Part shown: positions 35,705 to 39,291 of the stretch, piece by piece
Layout of the letters: each line of letters starts with the position of its first letter
How positions within the stretch are numbered: the first letter of the stretch is position 1
Assembly (NCBI GenBank): GCA_000729835.1
Contig: JFHB01000261.1
Coordinates: 1 to 39,291, forward strand
Source: Atkinsonella hypoxylon
Taxonomy: Eukaryota > Ascomycota > Sordariomycetes > Hypocreales > Clavicipitaceae
Reading direction: 5' to 3'
Length of the DNA stretch: 39,291 nucleotides
The notes under the pieces: generated by a model
Seen by the model: only the letters and a program-made list of their open reading frames with translations
Told to the model about the DNA's origin: nothing
Databases searched by the model: none
Made by a program: the position numbers and the translations under genes

Positions 35705-35947
35705 TATTACAGAATAATTATATAGACCTATAGGTCACTAGTGTATATAACTGCAATTATATATAAGTAGTTAGAAGCAACACTTAGGTAGTTAGATTAA
35801 ACAATTAACTATTATTTACTAGAACACTATTACTAGATGCTCCTTACAGTAACTCTTACGACTCCTCTTACGAATCTTTGCATAACTTATCGAATCCAAC
35901 AACCTATCGTTACTTCCAACAAACCCACGTCGGATCACACCGTAACA
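35705..35947 (+). repeat. 3' LTR of C
   Basis: It is 243 bp, starts TATTACAGAATAATT (mutated) and ends CACACCGTAACA (preserved). The left third carries about 12 transitions relative to the 5' LTR and the right 90 bases carry none. The duplication caaag follows at 35948-35952. Confidence 0.95.
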
Positions 35948-36295
35948 CAAAGCCAAAATAAAGGTAATATAGCTGATTTACTAAGTAAATTAGATACTAT
36001 AATTACATCTATGGGTAATCTCTCTATAGGGTCTCCCTCTAAGGTAGAAGATCCTGTTACTTCTAAAAGAGCTTCTAAAGTCTCTTTTAAAGCCCCTGAA
36101 CCTTCTAGTTCCTCTAATAGTGCTACTTTTCTGCCTGCTTTTAATGAAGGCACTATAAAAGAGTTGAATAAGAAGGTCCACTCTATTCTAGAGGCTGCTA
36201 AGCTAAAAGGCCCTGAAAATTTTAAACAGTGGAAGCAAGCTTTAACTATTCAATTTAGGGCACTAGGATTCCCTCAATTTATTGATAATCTGTAA
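35837..36295 (+). other. Open frame joining the C LTR to B(2) gag (152 codons)
   Basis: This is the longest uninterrupted frame in the window. It starts at an ATG inside the C 3' LTR, crosses the LTR end and caaag, and continues in the correct phase into B(2) Gag (SQNKGNIADLLSKLD onwards). It stops at a TAA supplied by the first bases of element E. About 37 N-terminal residues are LTR-encoded and about 114 are Gag. It is open because both flanking pieces escaped mutation. Probably fortuitous rather than a functional gene, but an LTR readthrough transcript could express it. Frames on the minus strand here are shadows. Confidence 0.6.
35948..36290 (+). pseudogene. B(2) Gag middle part, right of C, cut by E
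   Basis: This continues B(2) gag after element C and matches 10611-10941 of B(1). It has no stop codon and reads the Gag core: ELNKKVHSILEAAKL, then ENFKQWKQALTIQF and ALGFPQFIDN. It ends abruptly at 36290 with gataatc, followed by TGTAATGG of element E. Comparison with B(1) shows Gln and Trp codons intact here that are stops there. Confidence 0.92.
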
Positions 36296-36582
36296 TGGAC
36301 TGACCTAGGAGCTGCTGCTAACTAGCGTCTATAATGAGAACTATAATTATAGGGAGGAAAGGAGGAAGAGAGAAGGAACTAGAAGCCTCCCTATGCCCCT
36401 ATACTATATATCTAGGGGTAGGTCTATCCCCTTAGGAGCCCCTTTTAGCATATACTCTATAGCTAAGGTTCTCTCTCTAGGGCCTAGTAAAGCCTAGCTA
36501 ACCTCTAGATAAATGCAGCTTGCTTCTATCCCTTTACCTATATAGATCTTTATTCCTTTTCTGCTGTTCTCTCTCTACTAAA

Positions 36583-36607
36583 AGACTTAAGCTTAAGGCT
36601 TAAGTCT
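36583..36607. repeat. Perfect 10-bp inverted repeat with TTAAG loop
   Basis: AGACTTAAGC at 36583-36592 and GCTTAAGTCT at 36598-36607 pair perfectly around a 5-base loop. It lies in the left end of element E. It could be a transcript hairpin or a regulatory palindrome. It has no T run like a bacterial terminator. Confidence 0.6.
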
Positions 36608-37260
36608 ATAATATACCCTTCTTCTTCTCTTAAGCTCTATAATAATCCCTTTTATTGTATATAGTAGGTGCTGTAAATAGCAGCTAATACTCTATTTGCT
36701 CCCCCTTTACATTTTCTCTATTGTTTACTTATAAAAAAATAGAAGTATAACGTTTACGCTTAAGTGCTTTACTTTAGCTGCTCTATTGCTGCACTATCGC
36801 AATAGTTATTGTTAGTGCAGTATTATAGAGCTAATATATAAATAAACGTTTGCTCTACCCCTCTTCCCTCTAATTGCTTATAGCACTTAAGCAACAGCTA
36901 TTAATTGCTCTACTAACTAACTTATTAGTTGCGTTATAATAGGTTAATTACGCTCTCTTTACTTAATTATACCCTCCTAAGGTCTATTAACTCCTTACTC
37001 TCTCTCTGCCTTATAATTCTCTATATATAGCTATTAATTATCTGCTTATTATATAGGCACTAGCTGTAATACTAGTGTTACTAGCGCATAAACCGCTTAT
37101 ATCCCTAAGTCTCCTTACGTTTAAAGCAATTATTATATAATAATCTCTTTTATTAACTAAAAGGCACTCTCTTTCTCTTATTCTTATTATTATTGTAAAC
37201 AGTTATTAGTTATATATAACCTATCTATATATAAAGGGTGTTATTAAGGGTGTAAAGCAT

Positions 37261-37380
37261 AAATAGTTATTATTAGTGTTATTCTCTTAGCGTACAATAA
37301 ACTAATAGCTAGTAGAGCGTAAACAGTTATTATTATTATTATCCCTTTAGTATATAATAAACTAGTAGCTAGCCCTTAGC
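37261..37380. repeat. Two 60-bp tandem units in element E
   Basis: Units 37261-37320 and 37321-37380 align end to end without gaps, sharing AGTTATTATTA, ACAATAAACTA/ATAATAAACTA and AGCTAG. Differences are mostly transitions. A partial third unit may lie at 37197-37225. Tandem repeats of this kind are common in LTR promoter regions. Confidence 0.6.
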
Positions 37381-37514
37381 TGTTTTTAATATAAAAATAA
37401 ATAATTTCTTTTTTCTCTTTTTTACCTTTTCCTTTCTCCTTTATATTATATCTTACTTTTATATTATAAATAAATAATTCTATTGTTACTTCCTAAAATT
37501 CTTTCTTACACTAT

Positions 37515-38900
37515 ATAGCTACTACTGCTTCTTTTAACGTAAAAGAACCCCCTTCTATTGCCTCTAAATAGAATTTATTTAACTATAAGTAGCTAGCTAA
37601 TTAGAACTATAAAATATTATTTTATTAGCCTAGAGTACGCTACCTCTTTATCTATATATAGCTTATCTCTTTACTAACCTAGAATATATCTAGAACTTTA
37701 ATAGCTATATTGTTAGTGCTAACGCCCTTACTGCCTCTACTTTAATAGTGCTAATAGTCCCTTATTGCTACTATATTTATAGTTTCTTTATATAAGGGAA
37801 CTTAAATAATTTAGAGCTATTTAATAGCAATATCCTTAAGGATATTTATATACTATATTGTAATAACCTTTATAAAAAGAGCTTATATAACTATTATTTT
37901 AGCTAAAGGAGGGAATACTAACTATATATATAGAGGTATAGAGGCTGTATCTAGAATCTAAGCCTTTTTACTAAGTATTCTTACTTATAGTATTACTTTA
38001 CTAAAATATAGAAACTTACTAACTAAGGTTTTATAGTTAAGTTTATATTAATCTTCTTTTACTTTAGCTAGCTTACTTATTAAACTATTCTTACTTATAA
38101 GTTCTTAAACGTTTATAATTACTATAATACTATTCTTAAGGATATACTTACTGCTAATTATATAGAAGAGAAAGTTATACTCTTTTCTTCTCTTTATTAT
38201 ATAACCTAAGCTAATAGCTTTTTTACGCTTACTCTCTCTTCTTCTATAATCTATAAAAGTACTATAGCCTTTATTATTCTAAAGAATAATAAGTTTAACT
38301 CTAATAAGTATAAGTATATCTCTATAGATATTAATAATAACTTCTTATTCTCTTTTATACTTACTACTACTACTACTATTACTATACCTTTATTATTACC
38401 TCTACCTATACTTATACTTTATTATATACTATTAATTCTTACTACTGCTGCCTCCCTACTGCTATATAAGGCTTTCTTACTGCTATATATTATTCCTTTA
38501 CCTTTATAGAATAACCTTAAGGTAATACACTAGAAATATATCTACCTTTAGGTAAAGCTTAAAAGCTTAAACTACTTATAGCGCTAATTACTGTTTATAT
38601 TCCTAGAGTATATAACCTTAACCTAGCTTACTGCTCCTTTAGCTTTCTCTTTCTTTATCTTTCTCTCCCTTAGAACTATACCTTTATACTTAAGGCGCTA
38701 AGCTATTTAAGATATTATATTCTTACTTATACTTACTAGAGTAAGGCCTTAATCTAAAGCACTAGTTATATTCTTACTTACTCTAGCCTCTATACCTTCT
38801 GCTAACATTACTATTCTAGCTCTAGCTTTTACGCTACTTTAGGGACACTATATAGTTCCTTTAGCTTCTATTTTATAACTACTTAAAGAGCAATAAAGCG
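37515..38900 (+). pseudogene. Possible Gag-like frame of element E, unrecognised
   Basis: ATA GCT ACT ACT GCT at 37515 could be a mutated ATG start, followed by SFNVKEPPSIAS and about 60 codons without TGA. Further right, more than one plus frame lacks TGA, so the true phase is not certain and no family is recognisable. Low confidence. Confidence 0.25.
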
Positions 38901-38982
38901 CTTTTTAAGTAGTTATACCTTTACGCTATAAGCACTAATACCTCTTTACTACTTACTAAGAAATTTCCTTTATTTTATTTCC

Positions 38983-39000
38983 TTTTTTTTTTTTTTTTTT
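38983..39000 (+). repeat. T18 homopolymer
   Basis: Eighteen T in a row follow a T-rich stretch, inside element E. It could be a poly-A trace of a minus-strand retroposed sequence or simple slippage. No target duplication around it was found. Confidence 0.7.
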
Positions 39001-39291
39001 ATAGCTATATAGGTCTCTATAAAGAGAAGTTTATTTTTTTTTATTTTTTAGTTAAAGGTAACTAAGTTATTATTAAAGTCTATATAAAATTTTACTATAC
39101 CTTTACTAAGCTTATTATTAAATTAAGCGTTCTTTTACTATAACTTAAATTAATTTAGTACCTCTATATTAAGAAAGTTTTTTAGTAGTTTCTATATAGA
39201 CTAAATAAATTCTACCTACTTAATAAGCACTTAATAGTATCTTCCTTAGCTTAAGGCGTTTTTAGTAGCTAAAATTTTCTTTACTCTATAT

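Larger units (their letters stand above)
25998..35947 (+). mobile_element. Complete Ty3/gypsy chromovirus C with extra 3' frame
   Basis: Two 243-bp LTRs (25998-26240 and 35705-35947) with inverted ends TGTTACGG/CCGTAACA flank 9.46 kb. The exact duplication caaag lies at 25993-25997 and 35948-35952. The empty site is visible in B(1) near 10610. The frame reads Gag, protease, reverse transcriptase, RNase H, integrase, chromodomain in one phase (landmarks 27773, 28868, 30311, 32705). A further frame of about 1.7 kb in another phase lies between the chromodomain and the 3' LTR. The interior is among the most mutated DNA in the window. Confidence 0.93.
24079..36290 (+). mobile_element. Ty1/copia element B(2), split by C and cut by E
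   Basis: The 5' LTR (24079-24771), primer site, leader and gag start (to 25997) are followed by the 9950-bp element C and then by gag again (35948-36290). The caaag duplication on both sides of C proves the join. At 36290, in the middle of the gag core, the match to B(1) (about 10941) ends and element E starts. Only the first third of gag-pol is therefore present. B(2) is the least mutated B copy, with a single stop and a lost ATG in its visible gag. Confidence 0.93.
36291..39291. mobile_element. Unidentified element E, probable LTR retrotransposon, partial
   Basis: A sharp junction with B(2) gag at 36290/36291 and a TGTAATGGACTGACC start suggest an LTR; taatc at 36286-36290 would be the left duplication. 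The right end is outside the window and no second LTR is present, so the class is unproven. The first ~250 bases are little mutated and purine-rich in part. The rest is AT-rich and decayed like A and C. No known domain is recognisable on either strand. Confidence 0.45.

Noticed and set aside
38983..39000. T18 run as evidence of a LINE or SINE tail
   Set aside because: No flanking duplication or adjoining LINE coding region was recognisable.
1..39291. Mitochondrial or bacterial origin suggested by high AT content
   Set aside because: LTR retrotransposons with 5-bp duplications, tRNA-Met priming and transition-type decay are nuclear fungal features. No mitochondrial genes or rRNA are seen.
1..39291. 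tRNA genes
   Set aside because: No cloverleaf with A and B boxes was found. The tRNA-Met similarity after the B LTRs covers only the anticodon arm and is a primer-binding site.

Overview
This window looks like a heterochromatic, AT-rich block from a filamentous ascomycete (Pezizomycotina) genome. I see no intact cellular gene, tRNA or rRNA. Nearly the whole window is LTR retrotransposons nested inside one another. Their reading frames are broken almost only by TAA and TAG, TpA is very abundant, TGA is rare, and differences between sister copies are C-to-T or G-to-A transitions. That pattern fits repeat-induced point mutation (RIP). The organism call is an inference from RIP plus the fungal type of the Ty1/copia and Ty3/gypsy polyproteins.

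Layout. Family A is a Ty1/copia element with 315-bp LTRs. Its oldest copy, A(1), runs from the window start and survives as 1-1266, 8277-8650 and 17719-18459. Three elements sit inside it. A(2) is a complete A element (1267-8276, duplication ggtaa). B(1) is a complete element of a second Ty1/copia family, B, with 706-bp LTRs (8651-17718, duplication attat). A(3) is a third A copy starting at 18460. A(2) holds a reversed solo B LTR (1824-2517, duplication taagg). B(1) is interrupted in its RNase H by a GC-rich LTR-like insert D (15169-16352), which holds another reversed solo B LTR (15338-16031). A(3) is cut at 24078 by a second B element, B(2). Inside the gag gene of B(2) sits a complete Ty3/gypsy chromovirus, C (25998-35947, 243-bp LTRs, duplication caaag). 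B(2) stops at 36290 where an unidentified element E begins and runs off the window.

How the parts work. A, B and C each encode one fused Gag-Pol frame with no net frameshift over the parts I could read. A and B have the copia order (protease, integrase, reverse transcriptase, RNase H). C has the gypsy order (protease, reverse transcriptase, RNase H, integrase, chromodomain). Acidic catalytic residues of protease and reverse transcriptase have become Asn, so all copies are dead. B carries a primer-binding site matching the anticodon arm of initiator tRNA-Met, a half-tRNA priming mode.

Most interesting points. (1) In C and A the two LTRs of one element are mutated in mirror image: outer halves preserved, inner halves mutated. 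(2) C carries about 1.7 kb of extra reading frame after the chromodomain, of unknown function, with hydrophobic segments. (3) The half-tRNA primer site of B. (4) A 152-codon open frame joining the C LTR to the B gag.
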